Below, piece by piece: positions 7,350 to 15,967 of a DNA stretch of 37,791 bases. Every line of letters begins with the position of its first letter. Within the stretch, counting starts at the first letter, position 1. The DNA is from Verrucomicrobiia bacterium (GTDB lineage Bacteria > Verrucomicrobiota > Verrucomicrobiia > Limisphaerales > CAIMTB01), in the NCBI GenBank assembly GCA_019634625.1, contig JAHCBA010000053.1, positions 1-37,791 on the forward strand, in the 5' to 3' direction. Made by a program: the position numbers and the translations under genes. Below the pieces are notes generated by a model. That model was not told the origin of the DNA. It saw only the letters and a list, made by a program, of their open reading frames with translations, and searched no databases.

Positions 7350-10300
7350 TCAGGGGCCAACGCCCGCTGCTTCCGCTGCGCTAGCCAGGGTTGCCTCGAC
7401 CTTGCGAACCACCACCGCCAGCATGGGATTGTAGAACCGGCTTCCCCGCTCGAGGAACCGCCCCTCACGGGCCGCCCGACACCAGCCGTAGGCATCCTCG
7501 AATCGGTTGGCATGCCAGAGCAGGTCGATGAGGAGGTACAACACCCGTCCAGGCGCCTGGAAGTCGAGTTCGTACCGGCCCACCGCCGGCGCACCCGCTG
7601 ACTGCAGAAATGAATCCGCGGCGAGCTGAACAAAAGTCGCCTCGTCCCCCACATCCCAGGCGATCTCCGCGAGGCGTAAGAGATGCGACTGCAGATGGGC
7701 GGGATCCGTTTCCACCAGCCGGTCCAGCACCTCGATCAATTCCTCGGTCGGCGGCTGGTAGAACGCCGAACGCAATGCCCGGTACGCGTGCATCAGGTGC
7801 CGTGAGTAGATCCGCAGCGGTTCCGGCTCCGTCGCCGCCCGCTCGAACAATTCGTCCCGCACCTTCCGCATCCGCAATGCCTCGAGCTCCGACACCGGCA
7901 GGGGCTGGTCCAGCTTCCCCGAGAACTCGACGGCCAGCAGCGACGACGGATCCAGCTCCCGCCACCGCTCGGTGATCGACCGCATGATCCGCGGCGGCGG
8001 CAGCTGGTGCGAGGTGTGGAACAGGGCGAACGACTGCGCGTCGGTCACGGTCAGCGGATTCTCCTCAAGATGCCGCCCCACCAACAGCCGCGGTCGCGTC
8101 GAGGTGGCCTCGTTGTAATCATCGACCAACCGCGAGAATGCCCGCACGAAGAACGCCCGTTCCGCCAGGTACTCCAGCCGTGGATAGAAATCGCTGTGCG
8201 CAATCGCATCTTCCGGCGCCAGAAACGGCGCATTCGACTCGGACACGAACTGGAGTCCGAGAAGCACCGACAACTGAAAGATGTCCGCCCGCCGCAGATC
8301 CGCCGTCACCGCCGGCTCGTCGAACCGCTGCTGCGTCGCCTCCAGGTCGTATCGCAGGGGTTCCGCCGAAGCCACCAGCAGCAGATCGCCCGGCAGCGTC
8401 TGCCACAGCGAGAAGAACGGAAACACTGAGCGGACGGTCGCCAGCACCGTGTTCACCGCCTCCTCGCTGGTCTCGTAAATCTGGACCCACTGCACCAGCA
8501 CTCCCCCAGGCTTCAAACTCGCCAGGCAGGCTTCGTAGTACTCGACACTGAACACCCCCGACACCCCGGCCATCCACGGATTCGACGGTTCGCTGACGAT
8601 CAGGTCGTACTTCCGCCCCGACGTCCGCAGAAACGACTTCGCATCGTCCAGGATCACCTCCACCCGCGGATCCTCCAGCGCCCGGTCGTTGAACGGCGCA
8701 AAATGATCCCGCGCCGCGATGTACACGTCCGCCGAAATCTCCACTGCATCGAGCCGTTCGACCCCGGGATGCGTCAGGATCGCTCCGCAGGTCATCCCGC
8801 TCCCGATGCCCACCACCATCGCCTCCTTGATGTCAGGCTTGAGCAGCATCGGGATGTGTCCCGCCAGCAACTGGGTCGGCAGATCGCCCCGGCTGGTCGC
8901 ATCGGCCTTGCCGTTCACCCGCAAGGTCAGATCCACCACGCCGGTGACCCGGTTGGTCCACCCATGCACCAGCACCGTCGAACCCGGACCGTCCCGATGA
9001 TAGAACACGATGACCTCGTTGATCATCTGCCGGTATTCCGCCAGCGTCCGCGGCGGCGTGCCCAGCCGCCACAGCCCCAGCGACAGCGCCCGGTCCCAGG
9101 TCGGGCTCAAGGCCACGTGCGCCAGGCCGATCAGTCCCACCACCAGCACGGGCGATCCCCACACCACCGCCGAACGCATCGCCACGTTCCGGCGCAGCAG
9201 CACGGCCAGCGCAATGACCAGGTTCAGCCCAACCCCCAGCGCAAAGGCCTTCGCCAGCCCCAGCATCGGCAGGAATACCAGCCCGGTCAGCGCCGCCCCC
9301 AGCACCGTCCCCAGGGTGTTCACCGAAAAGACCAGCCCCACACTCCGCCCGGTCCTCGCCAGCTCCGAGGTCGCCACCCGGCTGGCCAGCGGCAGTGTCA
9401 TCCCGAGACACAGTGACGGCACAAACATCACGGCAAAGCACACCAGCAACTGCAGCCCCTGGTACACCAGGTGGTTCGCCGGCTCCCGCGCCACCACCGT
9501 TCCCAGCCGCACGAACCAGTACGGCAGCAGATGATAGAAGAACATCGAGACGAAGAGCGTCACCGCCAGCGCCAGCTCCGCCCACCCAAACGCATCGAAC
9601 ACCCGCCTTAACCGCCGCCAGCGCCCGATCACCCAGGCCCCCGACGCAATCCCCGTAATGAAGGTCACGAGCATGATCGAAAACGCATGCGTGGACGACC
9701 CCAGCGCCAGCGCCAGCACCCGCGTCCAGACGACCTCGTAGAGCATCGCCACGAATCCCGACAACCCCGCTGCCACGATCGCCAGCCGCAGTTCCCATGG
9801 CGAATACACCTCCTCCGCCGTGGCGTCCCCGGGTGCCGGCCCCTCCGCCGGTTCTTTCGCCTGTTCATCCGCCGCCACCTTCCCAGCCGTCCGCACCTCC
9901 CGCCCTTCCTGCAACCCGGCACTCACCACCAGCGCGACGGCCGCCACCACGCCGTTGATGACCGCGCCGCCAAACACCGTGGCATCCAGCCCCATCGACG
10001 GGATCCACCAGAAGTCCGCAATCAGGATCCCGGCCACCGCCCCCAGGCTGTTGATGAAGTACAACCCCGCCACCCGCTCCCGCAACTCGCCCAGCGACCG
10101 CGTCACCAGCTTGGTCAAGACCGGCAGCGTGCCGCCCATCAGCGTCGCCGGCAGCAGAATGGCCGCGAAGCTGAACAGAAACTTGAGCACCAGCAGCCAC
10201 TGGCTTCCCGGTGCCACCCCGCTTCCCAATGCCACATATCCCCTCTGGCACAGCTCGTAGTACACGGGAAAAAAGAGCGCGTAGAGCGCGATCCCCACCT

Positions 10301-10541
10301 CCAGCCACCCATACACCGCCAGCGGACGCGTCGTGCGGTCCGCAAACCGGCCGAACCACCAGTTCCCCAGCGCCAATCCCCCCATGAAGGCCACCAGCAC
10401 CGCCACCACCGCGTAACTCGTATGCCCCAGCAGCAGCGACAGATACCGCGCCCAGGCCACCTGGTAAACCAGCGCCGCCGCACCCGACAGCAACAGACAA
10501 ATAAAAGCGGTGGGATAGATCCACCGCGCGGAGAGCTTCAT
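7350..10541 (-). CDS. Giant fused MFS-like / spermidine-synthase-like membrane protein (paralogue 1)
   Basis: This 1063-residue protein has two sets of membrane helices (about residues 1-220 and 255-490), with the signature SGAAALVYQVAWARYLSLLLG at the start. An S-adenosylmethionine-type Rossmann domain follows, with GIGSGMTCG near residue 580, and then an about-350-residue helical C-terminal extension. In true aminopropyltransferases the substrate-binding stretch is D-S-T-D-P; here it is SEPSNPW near residue 648, so both acidic catalytic residues are changed. Polyamine synthesis is therefore doubtful. Start ATG 10541 (MKLSARWIYPT) is chosen over ATG 10601 because the first helix follows directly. 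The gene is convergent with pyrE and divergent from the TPR gene. A paralogue of almost identical length and layout is at 17152-20349. Confidence 0.85.
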   Translation of the reverse strand: MKLSARWIYPTAFICLLLSGAAALVYQVAWARYLSLLLGHTSYAVVAVLVAFMGGLALGNWWFGRFADRTTRPLAVYGWLEVGIALYALFFPVYYELCQRGYVALGSGVAPGSQWLLVLKFLFSFAAILLPATLMGGTLPVLTKLVTRSLGELRERVAGLYFINSLGAVAGILIADFWWIPSMGLDATVFGGAVINGVVAAVALVVSAGLQEGREVRTAGKVAADEQAKEPAEGPAPGDATAEEVYSPWELRLAIVAAGLSGFVAMLYEVVWTRVLALALGSSTHAFSIMLVTFITGIASGAWVIGRWRRLRRVFDAFGWAELALAVTLFVSMFFYHLLPYWFVRLGTVVAREPANHLVYQGLQLLVCFAVMFVPSLCLGMTLPLASRVATSELARTGRSVGLVFSVNTLGTVLGAALTGLVFLPMLGLAKAFALGVGLNLVIALAVLLRRNVAMRSAVVWGSPVLVVGLIGLAHVALSPTWDRALSLGLWRLGTPPRTLAEYRQMINEVIVFYHRDGPGSTVLVHGWTNRVTGVVDLTLRVNGKADATSRGDLPTQLLAGHIPMLLKPDIKEAMVVGIGSGMTCGAILTHPGVERLDAVEISADVYIAARDHFAPFNDRALEDPRVEVILDDAKSFLRTSGRKYDLIVSEPSNPWMAGVSGVFSVEYYEACLASLKPGGVLVQWVQIYETSEEAVNTVLATVRSVFPFFSLWQTLPGDLLLVASAEPLRYDLEATQQRFDEPAVTADLRRADIFQLSVLLGLQFVSESNAPFLAPEDAIAHSDFYPRLEYLAERAFFVRAFSRLVDDYNEATSTRPRLLVGRHLEENPLTVTDAQSFALFHTSHQLPPPRIMRSITERWRELDPSSLLAVEFSGKLDQPLPVSELEALRMRKVRDELFERAATEPEPLRIYSRHLMHAYRALRSAFYQPPTEELIEVLDRLVETDPAHLQSHLLRLAEIAWDVGDEATFVQLAADSFLQSAGAPAVGRYELDFQAPGRVLYLLIDLLWHANRFEDAYGWCRAAREGRFLERGSRFYNPMLAVVVRKVEATLASAAEAAGVGP

Positions 10542-10605
10542 GCCCGGCCAGCTTACCGGCCCCCCAAAACCCGCCGCAACGCGCGATTTGGAATCCGGCA
10601 TCCGA

Positions 10606-10617
10606 CAGGTTAACCTG
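10606..10617. promoter_or_regulatory. 12-bp palindrome in the divergent promoter region (possible operator)
   Basis: A perfect palindrome CAGGTTAACCTG lies in the 86-bp space between the divergent MFS/spermidine-synthase-like gene and the TPR gene, 11 bp before the latter's ATG. No promoter hexamers were clear. An operator is a guess from symmetry and position. Confidence 0.25.
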
Positions 10618-10627
10618 CCCCCGTCCT

Positions 10628-12025
10628 ATGCCGGAAAAGTCCCTCCCCGAAATCCCGCGCCCCCTGCGCGAACAGTTCGAACGCGGCATGGTCGCCTACC
10701 ACAAGGAGAACCTGGACTACGCCATCGAGCTGTTCACTCTCACCCTCCAGAAGGAACCCGCCTTCTACGAGTGCCGCGAGGCCCTCCGCGCCGCCCAGTT
10801 CCGCCGCTCCGGCAACCGCTCGGGCTTCTTCAAACGCCTCCTGGGCCAGGCCTCCCCTTCCCTCGCCAAAGCCCAGATCGCCCTCCGCACCAACCCCCCC
10901 GACGCCCTGCACCACGCCGAACAGGTCCTCAATTCCGACCCCCGCCACGCCGCCGCCCACGAACTCCTCGCCCGCGCCGCCATGGCCGCCGGACTCCCGC
11001 GCACCGCCGTCCTCTCCCTCGAAATCGTCTTCAAGAACGATCCCTCCAATCGCAGCGTCGCCCTCCGCCTCGCCCAAGCCCTCGTCGCCGCCGGCCAGAT
11101 CTCCCGCGCCGACCGCATCTACGCCGATCTCCTCGCCGCCAATCCCGCCGACCTCGAAGTGGCCCGCGCCTACAAGGACCTCGGCGCCAACCGCACCCTC
11201 TCCAACAAGGGCTACGCCGCCCTCGCCGCCGGCGACGGCACCTACCGCGACGCCCTCCGCAACCCGGGGGAGGCCGCCGCCCTCGAACAGGAATCCCGCC
11301 AGGCCCAGCCCGCCGACGCCTCCGCCGCCCTCCTCGCCGAATACGAGGCGCGCCTCGAACGCGAACCCTCCAACCTCAAACTCCTCCGTTCCATCGCCGA
11401 ACTCGCCGCCCAGCGCGGCGACCTCGACCGCTCCCTCGAAACCTACCGCCGCCTCGCCGCCACCGAGGGCCGCTCCGATCCCTCCCTCGACAAGGCCATC
11501 GCCCAGGTCCAGCTCCTCCTCTTCGACCGCCGTCTCGCCTCCGTCGATCCCGCCGCCCCCGACGCCGAGGACCAGCGCGCCGCGATTCAGCGGGAACGCG
11601 ACGACTTTGAACTCGCCGACTGCCGCGAACGCGTCGCCCGTTATCCCTCCGATCTCGCCCTCCGCTACGAACTCGGCGAACTCCACTTCCGCGCCGGCCG
11701 CCTCACCGAGGCCATCCAGGAACTCCAGAAAGCCCAGGCCCATCCCAACCGCCGCACCTCCGCCCTCGCCCTCCTCGCCAAATGCTTTGCCCGCCGCGGC
11801 ATGTACGACATCGCCAGCCGTTCCCTCCAGACCGCCATCAAGGAACGCCCCGCCTTCGACGAGGAGAAAATGGACCTCGTGTACGAACTCGGCTGCGTCC
11901 TCGATAAAATGGGCCGCCCCGCCGAGGCGGTCGAACAGTTCAAACTCATCTACGAAGTCGATATCGGCTTCCGCGACGTCGCCGCCCGCGTCGATGCCTA
12001 CTACGCCAGCCAGTCCGGAGCCTGA
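10628..12025 (+). CDS. Tetratricopeptide-repeat protein
   Basis: This 465-residue protein has no signal peptide, so it is probably cytoplasmic. TPR-like helix pairs are visible at about residues 18-50 (GMVAYHKENLDYAIELF), 90-190 (ALHHAEQVLNSDP, LARAAMAAGLPRTAV, LAQALVAAGQISRAD), 255-295 (IAELAAQRGDLDRSLETYRRL) and 345-450 (YELGELHFRAGRLTEAIQELQ, ELGCVLDKMGRPAEAVEQF). A charged, less regular linker lies around 200-250. TPR arrays act as protein-protein docking scaffolds; the partner is unknown. An alkaline phosphatase gene starts 43 bp later on the same strand and may be co-transcribed. Codon use is extremely GC-rich. Confidence 0.8.
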   Translation: MPEKSLPEIPRPLREQFERGMVAYHKENLDYAIELFTLTLQKEPAFYECREALRAAQFRRSGNRSGFFKRLLGQASPSLAKAQIALRTNPPDALHHAEQVLNSDPRHAAAHELLARAAMAAGLPRTAVLSLEIVFKNDPSNRSVALRLAQALVAAGQISRADRIYADLLAANPADLEVARAYKDLGANRTLSNKGYAALAAGDGTYRDALRNPGEAAALEQESRQAQPADASAALLAEYEARLEREPSNLKLLRSIAELAAQRGDLDRSLETYRRLAATEGRSDPSLDKAIAQVQLLLFDRRLASVDPAAPDAEDQRAAIQRERDDFELADCRERVARYPSDLALRYELGELHFRAGRLTEAIQELQKAQAHPNRRTSALALLAKCFARRGMYDIASRSLQTAIKERPAFDEEKMDLVYELGCVLDKMGRPAEAVEQFKLIYEVDIGFRDVAARVDAYYASQSGA

Positions 12026-12068
12026 AAACCTTGAACCCCTCCCCCACCCTCCCATCCTCCCTTGCGTC

Positions 12069-13574
12069 ATGCTGACCCGTCGCCGTTTTCTCCAGGTCTC
12101 TTCCGTCGCCGCCTCCGGCTCCGTCGCCGGTTGCGCCGCCCCCTCCCGCACCGCCTCCCAATCCGCACGTCCCTCCCGCCCCGCCCGCCTGGGCCCCGGC
12201 GCCCCCCGCCGCATCATCCTCGTCGTCTCCGACGGCATGAGCCTCGGCACCCTCTCCTGTGCCGATCACCTCTCCCAGCTCGAACATGGACGGGAACTCG
12301 CCTGGCTCCGGCTCCTCCGGGATCCTGCTGCCCACTCCGCCCTCATGGAGACCCGTTCCCTCGATTCCCTGGTCACCGACTCCGCCGCCGCCTCCTCGAG
12401 CTGGGGCTCCGGCGCCCGCGTCCTCAACGGTGTCCTCAACGTCAATTCCGCCGGCCAGCCTCTCGTCCCCATCTACACCCTGGGCAACCAGGCCGGCTGG
12501 GCCCGAGGCCTCGTCACCACCACCGAAATCACCCACGCCACCCCCGCCGGCTTCGCCGTCGCCGTCCCCGATCGCGATCATGGCGAGGACATCGCCGCCC
12601 AATACCTCCGCACCGGCATCCAGGTCCTCCTCGGCGGCGGCCGCAACCACTTCGATCCCGCCCGGCGCAAGGACGGGCACGACCTCTTCGCCGAATTCGC
12701 CGCCGCCGGCTACTCCGTGGCCCGCAATCGCTCCGAATTCCTCGCCGCACCCTCCAACTCCCCCTGGCTCGGCGTCTTCGCCACCGGACACCTCCCTTAC
12801 TCCGTCGATCATCGACAGCAGCCCGATCTACAACGCGACGTCCCGACCCTCGCGGAAATGACCGCCCGCGCCCTCGACCGCCTCCTCCCCCACGACCGCT
12901 TCTTCCTCCAGGTCGAAGGCGGCCGCGTGGACCACGCCTGCCACAACAACGACGCCGCCGGCGCCCTCCGCGACCAGATCGCCCTCGACGACGCCCTCGA
13001 AGTCACCCTCGACTTCCGTCAGCGCCACCCCGAAACCCTGGTCGTCGTCACCACCGACCATGGCAATGCCAACCTCGGCCTCAATGGCATGGGCACCCGC
13101 TATCGCGACAGCTCCGCCTGCTTCGCCCGCGTCGCCCAGGTCCGCGCCTCCTTCCCCATCCTCCTCGAACGTCTCCGCAAGGATCCCACGCCCGCCGCCG
13201 CCGCCGCCGTCCTCGCCGAATCCACCGGCTGGAAACCGGACGAAACCCAGGTCGAGCCCTTCCTCCCGTTCCTCGACAAGAAAGGTTCCACCCTCTACGG
13301 CCAGATGAACTCCGACGTCGCCGCCCTCGGCCAGCTCCTCGCCAATCACCTCGGCATCGGCTTCACCGGCACCGCCCACACCTCCGACCTCGCCCCCCTG
13401 GCCGCCATCGGACCGGGCGCCGACCAACTCCGCGGCTTCCTCCGCAACACCGACCTCTTCGACATCTTCACCCGCCTCGCCGGCATCGATTACCGCAACC
13501 CTTCCGAACCCCTCGTCGCCCAGCGCACCCGCATTGGCGGCATCGAGGATGTCGCCTCCTACGCCCGGGCGTAA
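12069..13574 (+). CDS. PhoA-family alkaline phosphatase, Tat/lipoprotein-exported
   Basis: This 501-residue phosphomonoesterase begins with a Tat-like leader (RRRFLQVSS) that also carries a lipobox-like SVAGC, so it may be a Tat-exported lipoprotein. Metal and catalytic features of the family are present: SDGM (D55), VTDSAAASSS with nucleophile S105, EGGRVDHACHNND, TTDHGN (D330, H331), and GTAHTSD (H437). It hydrolyses phosphate monoesters in the periplasm or at the outer surface. Length is normal for the family. It follows the TPR gene by 43 bp. No Pho box was recognised upstream. Confidence 0.9.
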   Translation: MLTRRRFLQVSSVAASGSVAGCAAPSRTASQSARPSRPARLGPGAPRRIILVVSDGMSLGTLSCADHLSQLEHGRELAWLRLLRDPAAHSALMETRSLDSLVTDSAAASSSWGSGARVLNGVLNVNSAGQPLVPIYTLGNQAGWARGLVTTTEITHATPAGFAVAVPDRDHGEDIAAQYLRTGIQVLLGGGRNHFDPARRKDGHDLFAEFAAAGYSVARNRSEFLAAPSNSPWLGVFATGHLPYSVDHRQQPDLQRDVPTLAEMTARALDRLLPHDRFFLQVEGGRVDHACHNNDAAGALRDQIALDDALEVTLDFRQRHPETLVVVTTDHGNANLGLNGMGTRYRDSSACFARVAQVRASFPILLERLRKDPTPAAAAAVLAESTGWKPDETQVEPFLPFLDKKGSTLYGQMNSDVAALGQLLANHLGIGFTGTAHTSDLAPLAAIGPGADQLRGFLRNTDLFDIFTRLAGIDYRNPSEPLVAQRTRIGGIEDVASYARA

Positions 13575-13631
13575 GGCGGGCGGAGGGCGGAGGGCGGCGT
13601 CAGCGTTCGTCTCAATGCGCTCGTTGCCAGT

Positions 13632-13716
13632 GCGGAGGCAGCGGTTCGGAGGGACGAGTCCTGATCCCATTGTTCCACCCCCTTGCGGCCTTGTGGAACT
13701 CGGCCCTCCGATTTCA
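13632..13716 (-). repeat. Long dispersed repeat, copy C (inverted, partial)
   Basis: Read on the minus strand, it contains TCGGAGGGCCGAGTTCCAC, AGGCCGCA and GGACTCGTCCCTCCGA, the same blocks in the same order as copy A (6482-6700). Only the central about 85 bp is present. Confidence 0.7.
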
Positions 13717-13903
13717 CACCCTCGCTTCACTTCCGGAAGGACGAGCGAGTCCATGCATTGCGGTTCATCCAAGGGTCATCCCCTGGGAACCCGGCCCGCT
13801 CCGACGGCAGGCATCTCGGCGTTCACCCCTTGAACAACGCCTCACGGACCCGCCCTGCGGACACACCTCATACCACCCCACCGGCCGCAGGTACCCTGTC
13901 AGC

Positions 13904-14010
13904 TCTCAGCCTTCAGGCCTCAGGTCTCAGGCCTCAGGTCTCAGGCCTCAGGTCTCAGGCTTCAGGTTTCAGGCTTCAGGTTTCAGGTCTCAGACTTCAG
14001 GTTTCAGGTC
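13904..14010 (+). repeat. Heptamer tandem array, unit YYTCAGG
   Basis: About fourteen consecutive 7-bp units alternate among CCTCAGG, TCTCAGG, CTTCAGG and TTTCAGG. All variation is at the first two pyrimidines; the TCAGG part is constant except for single changes near the ends. The array ends just beyond the stop codon of the convergent VCBS-protein gene. Confidence 0.9.
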
Positions 14011-14012
14011 CC

Positions 14013-15332
14013 CTACCTCCCCGCCGCCTCAGTCCACACCCTCGGCTGCGCCGCCTCCCACTCGGACACCGGAACCCGACGCACCTTCTGGACGTGCAGA
14101 AACAGCCCCTTCTTGTTCCCCACCACGATGTCCAACCGGCCATTCCCGGTGACGTCCGTCGCCATCACCTGCGTGCCCACCCCGGAATCGTCATCGACCA
14201 GGTACGGCACAAAATCCACCGTCCCGCCCGCCTCCCGCACCAACCGGAACCAGTACAGCACCGCCGGCGCCCCCGGCTCCGGATCGCCCGTCGGACCGTG
14301 CGCCCAGAACCGCTTCCCCGTGATGATGTCCTTCAAGCCATCCCCGTCGATGTCCTGCAGATCGATCGCGTGGAGTTGGGAGAACTTCACCCCGTACCGG
14401 TTCTCACCCGGTTCCTTGTTCATGAAGGTGTTCTCCTCGAACGTGATTCCGCCCTTCCCATCCGGCACGTTCCGAAACCACGCCAGCCCGAACCCATGCC
14501 CGGCCAGCGAGGTGATCACGTCGTTCCGACCGTCCCCATCGACGTCGTAGGCGTACATCTGCGCCCCGCCCGTCCCGAACAGGTACGGGTGATGTCTCCA
14601 GACGGGATCGCCCTCCAGCGACGCCGGTTGCTCCCACCAGCCGTCCTTCTCGATCACGTCCAGCCGCCCGTCGCCGTTCACATCCCCCACCCCCAGCCCA
14701 TGGGTGAACCGATGGTAGTTGCGGTTCGGTGACAGGTTCCGCCACCGCCACGGCTTGCGCGGATCCGCGGGGTCCGGCGACGCCCACCCGTACGACCCCT
14801 TCGAACTGCACACGATCTCCTTGCGGCCATCCCCGGTAAGATCCACGAACGTCGGCGACTCGTTGTCGGTCACGTCCAGCGCCAGGTGCCGCTTCCAATG
14901 CCCCGTCCCCCCGCGCGGATTCTCGTACCACCACGACTCCGCCCCGGGAAATCCCAGCACCAGCACGTCCGGCCAGCCGTCCCCATCGATGTCCTCCACG
15001 TACGCGATGAAGTTGTCCGAGTAGGTGTTGTTCTTCCCGAGCCCCCCTTCGTACCCCGGAATCGTCTCCTCCGTGCCATCCGCCCGCTTCACCTTGAAAC
15101 TCTGCGTCGCCGGATAGATCTCCCGGCGTTCCTTGAACTCCGGCCCCGCGTACCAATACGGGCCGCACACGATATCCTGGTGGCCGTCGCGGTTGATGTC
15201 CCCCACCGCCGCCCCCTCCGCCCAGAACTCCTGCGTCAGCACCCGCCGCTCGAAGCTGATCAACTCGCGCGTCCCGGCCCCGGCCGCACACGACAAGGCC
15301 ACCAGCCCAACCAGCGCCATCGGGATCTTCAT
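14013..15332 (-). CDS. Secreted FG-GAP/VCBS-repeat protein (beta-propeller type)
   Basis: This 439-residue exported protein has a signal peptide (MKIPMALVGLVALSCAAGAG). The rest consists of repeats carrying calcium-binding DxDGDGxxD-type loops: DINRDGHQDIV, DIDGDGWPDVLV, DLTGDGRKEIV, DVNGDGRLDVI, DVDGDGRNDVI, DIDGDGLKDII and DVTGNGRLDIV. Seven such loops suggest one seven-bladed propeller. Aromatic motifs WYENP, WWYEN and WFRN recur between blades. Such proteins bind ligands or glycans at the cell surface; the substrate is unknown. Start ATG 15332 is chosen because the signal peptide begins there. The open frame extends further upstream only through repeat DNA. It stands alone between two repeat-rich gaps. 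Confidence 0.85.
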   Translation of the reverse strand: MKIPMALVGLVALSCAAGAGTRELISFERRVLTQEFWAEGAAVGDINRDGHQDIVCGPYWYAGPEFKERREIYPATQSFKVKRADGTEETIPGYEGGLGKNNTYSDNFIAYVEDIDGDGWPDVLVLGFPGAESWWYENPRGGTGHWKRHLALDVTDNESPTFVDLTGDGRKEIVCSSKGSYGWASPDPADPRKPWRWRNLSPNRNYHRFTHGLGVGDVNGDGRLDVIEKDGWWEQPASLEGDPVWRHHPYLFGTGGAQMYAYDVDGDGRNDVITSLAGHGFGLAWFRNVPDGKGGITFEENTFMNKEPGENRYGVKFSQLHAIDLQDIDGDGLKDIITGKRFWAHGPTGDPEPGAPAVLYWFRLVREAGGTVDFVPYLVDDDSGVGTQVMATDVTGNGRLDIVVGNKKGLFLHVQKVRRVPVSEWEAAQPRVWTEAAGR

Positions 15333-15387
15333 GCGCCGACACTGCGAACTCCCCCCACCCCCGGTCAAGCCGCCGGGGACCTCAAGA

Positions 15388-15432
15388 TCGTCGGGACTTC
15401 CGTGCATATGCACGCCATTTCCGTTCATTTGC
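15388..15432 (+). repeat. Palindromic intergenic element, copy 3
   Basis: TCGTCGGGACTTC, then the core CGTGCATATGCACG, then CCATTTCCGTTCATTTGC. Same orientation as copies 1, 2 and 4. Confidence 0.85.
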
Positions 15433-15510
15433 CTCACCTCTCCGCCCGAGCCTCCATCCCCCTCCCTGCAACCCGCCACACCCACTCCATGCCGTCCCAC
15501 CCTCCCAAAA

Positions 15511-15555
15511 TCGTCGGGACTTCCGTGCATATGCATGCCATTTCCGTCTATTTGC
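15511..15555 (+). repeat. Palindromic intergenic element, copy 4
   Basis: Nearly identical to copy 3, 123 bp further on in the same orientation. The core is CGTGCATATGCATG, with one change from symmetry, and the flank is CCATTTCCGTCTATTTGC. Confidence 0.85.
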
Positions 15556-15749
15556 CCGACTTGGTCGCATCTCAGGTCCTTGGAACCTGCCCAAACCTCC
15601 CCTCGTGGGTTCTCGTACTCAGCCCGAAGGGCGGTCCTCGTAATCGTCCTCGAACCCGCAGGCACACCTTTTCGAGTGCCGCCTTGTGGCGGGCCCGATG
15701 GGTTCGATCTTGTTCGAACCTCCCATTCCGCGTGGGAACTGGGGGGGCG

Positions 15750-15775
15750 AGGGCAGGGGCAGGGGCAGGGGCAGG
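15750..15775 (+). repeat. GGGGCA hexamer array
   Basis: Four units of a G-rich hexamer (GGGGCA) lie directly before the GATTAC array. The G-runs could in principle form a G-quadruplex on the plus strand. Confidence 0.75.
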
Positions 15776-15776
15776 G

Positions 15777-15858
15777 CGATTACGATTACGATTACGATTA
15801 CGATTACGAGTACGATTACGAGTACGATTACGAGTACGAGTACGATTACGAGTACGAG
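15777..15858 (+). repeat. Hexamer tandem array, units GATTAC and GAGTAC
   Basis: About thirteen uninterrupted 6-bp units differ only at the third base (T or G). The first five are all GATTAC; after that GAGTAC and GATTAC are interspersed. The two-state variation suggests slippage acting on a mixed array. Confidence 0.9.
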
Positions 15859-15967
15859 GCCTGCTGCAAAAAACTGAGATGTGCCCCCCCCCGATCGACG
15901 CACCCTCTCGCGCCTTGAGGTTCACGCGACGGCTCTGAGACACTTGTCGTGAGGCACGCAAATCTCG

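Larger units (their letters stand above)
13575..14012. other. 438-bp gap with an inverted dispersed repeat and a heptamer array
   Basis: The space between the convergent phosphatase and VCBS-protein genes holds an inverted copy of the long dispersed repeat (13632-13716), a G-rich stretch directly after the phosphatase stop, and a heptamer tandem array (about 13904-14010). No gene or good terminator was seen. Confidence 0.7.
15333..15967. other. 635-bp divergent gap full of repeats, no gene
   Basis: The gap holds two copies of the palindromic element (15388-15432, 15511-15555), a GGGGCA array and a GATTAC/GAGTAC array. Open frames through the arrays encode only Asp-Tyr/Glu-Tyr or Val-Ile periodic peptides and are not supported as genes. 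Promoters for the two flanking divergent genes must lie here but were not recognised. Confidence 0.7.

Noticed and set aside
13904-14010. Possible CRISPR array
   Set aside because: The units are 7 bp with no spacers; it is a simple tandem repeat. The 6-bp array at 15777 is rejected for the same reason.
15686-15918. Asp-Tyr/Glu-Tyr or Ile-Thr repeat peptides encoded across the hexamer array
   Set aside because: They are the translation of a 6-bp tandem repeat in three frames and both strands; there is no evidence of a gene.
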